Assembly (NCBI RefSeq): GCF_014203665.1
Contig: NZ_JACHJN010000004.1
Location: 558,001 to 622,000, forward strand
Reading direction: 5' to 3'
Length of the DNA stretch: 64,000 nt
Source of the DNA: Saccharothrix tamanrassetensis
Lineage (GTDB): Bacteria; Actinomycetota; Actinomycetes; Mycobacteriales; Pseudonocardiaceae
In this document: in pieces, positions 63,874 to 64,000 of the stretch
Numbering within the stretch: position 1 is the first letter of the stretch
Layout: each line of letters opens with the position of its first letter
Notes under the pieces: generated by a model
The model's database searches: none
Told to the model about the DNA's origin: nothing
Seen by the model: only the letters and a program-made list of their open reading frames with translations
Made by a program: the position numbers and the translations under genes

Positions 63874-64000
63874 CTACTGCTCCCCGACGGGTGACCGCCG
63901 CTCCCCGGCGTTCCGGAGAGCCTGGCGCGCGTGGGCGCGCATGTCCGCGTCCGAGCCATCGAGCGACCGTTCCAACGCAGCCTTGACCTCAGGCCGACCG
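63874..64000 (-). CDS. Truncated C-terminal fragment, helical repeat protein
   Basis: An open minus-strand frame enters from the right edge and stops at 63874, giving 41 residues: the text includes VKAALERSLDGSDADMRAHA and ends GEQ. The GSDADMRAHA pattern recalls HEAT-like or ALF-type short repeats of actinobacterial proteins. Too short for a firm call. Confidence 0.4.
   Translation of the reverse strand, partial: GRPEVKAALERSLDGSDADMRAHARQALRNAGERRSPVGEQ

Overview
The window is high-GC DNA with third-position G/C bias, many GTG/TTG starts and dense short intergenic regions. It reads as the chromosome of a filamentous actinomycete. The block radA-lpqE-carD-ispD-ispF-cysS-rlmB, the DasR/DasABC chitin-sugar system and the SARP regulator point to Actinomycetes. 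I infer a member of Pseudonocardiales (Saccharothrix/Lentzea/Actinosynnema-like), but the sequence alone does not fix the genus. No IS element, phage gene, integrase or CRISPR array was seen.

Layout. 1-2.0 kb: end of a threonine/serine dehydratase gene, a degenerate repeat tract and an EmrB/QacA-type exporter. 2.1-11.1 kb: an amino-sugar locus with dasR divergent from dasABC-nagZ-SIS isomerase, then nagA and a divergent FadR-type regulator. DasR-box (dre) palindromes lie in front of dasA, in front of nagA and inside nagZ. 11.1-17.3 kb: a penicillin-binding-like serine hydrolase, a 1001-aa DUF4157/deaminase effector-like protein, an ATC-hydrolase-like protein and an aldo/keto reductase. 17.7-23.2 kb: a secreted subtilase, a BadF-type sugar kinase, a large nested inverted-repeat element and a DUF3159 membrane protein. 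23.4-30.1 kb: a ROK regulator followed by a sugar operon (binding lipoprotein, two permeases, GH4 glycosidase, BadF-type kinase). 30.2-38.2 kb: a small Thr-rich membrane protein, an SGNH hydrolase, a C-rich intergenic region, an AfsR-like SARP divergent from an ADP-ribosylglycohydrolase-like gene, and a TPR-like protein. 37.5-42.5 kb: a ferric-reductase-like flavocytochrome, FMN-binding protein and ApbE, divergent from an OmpR/HisKA two-component pair. 42.7-50.4 kb: a secreted vWA protein, tRNA-Thr(UGU), ThrE-type exporter, otsA, and an otsB fused to a GH15 trehalase-like domain. 50.6-58.5 kb: the conserved housekeeping block. 58.8-64 kb: an MBOAT acyltransferase, an MFS transporter, a membrane diguanylate cyclase and a truncated gene at the edge.

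How the parts work together. The 3-10 kb genes form a chitobiose/GlcNAc import and breakdown pathway under DasR. The 24.6-30.1 kb genes form a second import module in which the sugar is probably phosphorylated by an ATP kinase and then cleaved by a GH4 enzyme. OtsA and OtsB-GH15 make and possibly recycle trehalose. The reductase/FMN-bind/ApbE trio looks like an extracytoplasmic flavin electron-transfer unit.

Most unusual are: (1) the DUF4157 plus HAE/PCxxC deaminase protein with basic, HTH-like, aromatic and acidic C-terminal segments; (2) the paired nested hairpins at 22.1-22.5 kb, whose arms differ in sequence but keep complementarity; (3) a family of roughly 15-bp repeat arrays just after genes and, in one case, read in frame inside a histidine kinase; (4) an intragenic dre box in nagZ.
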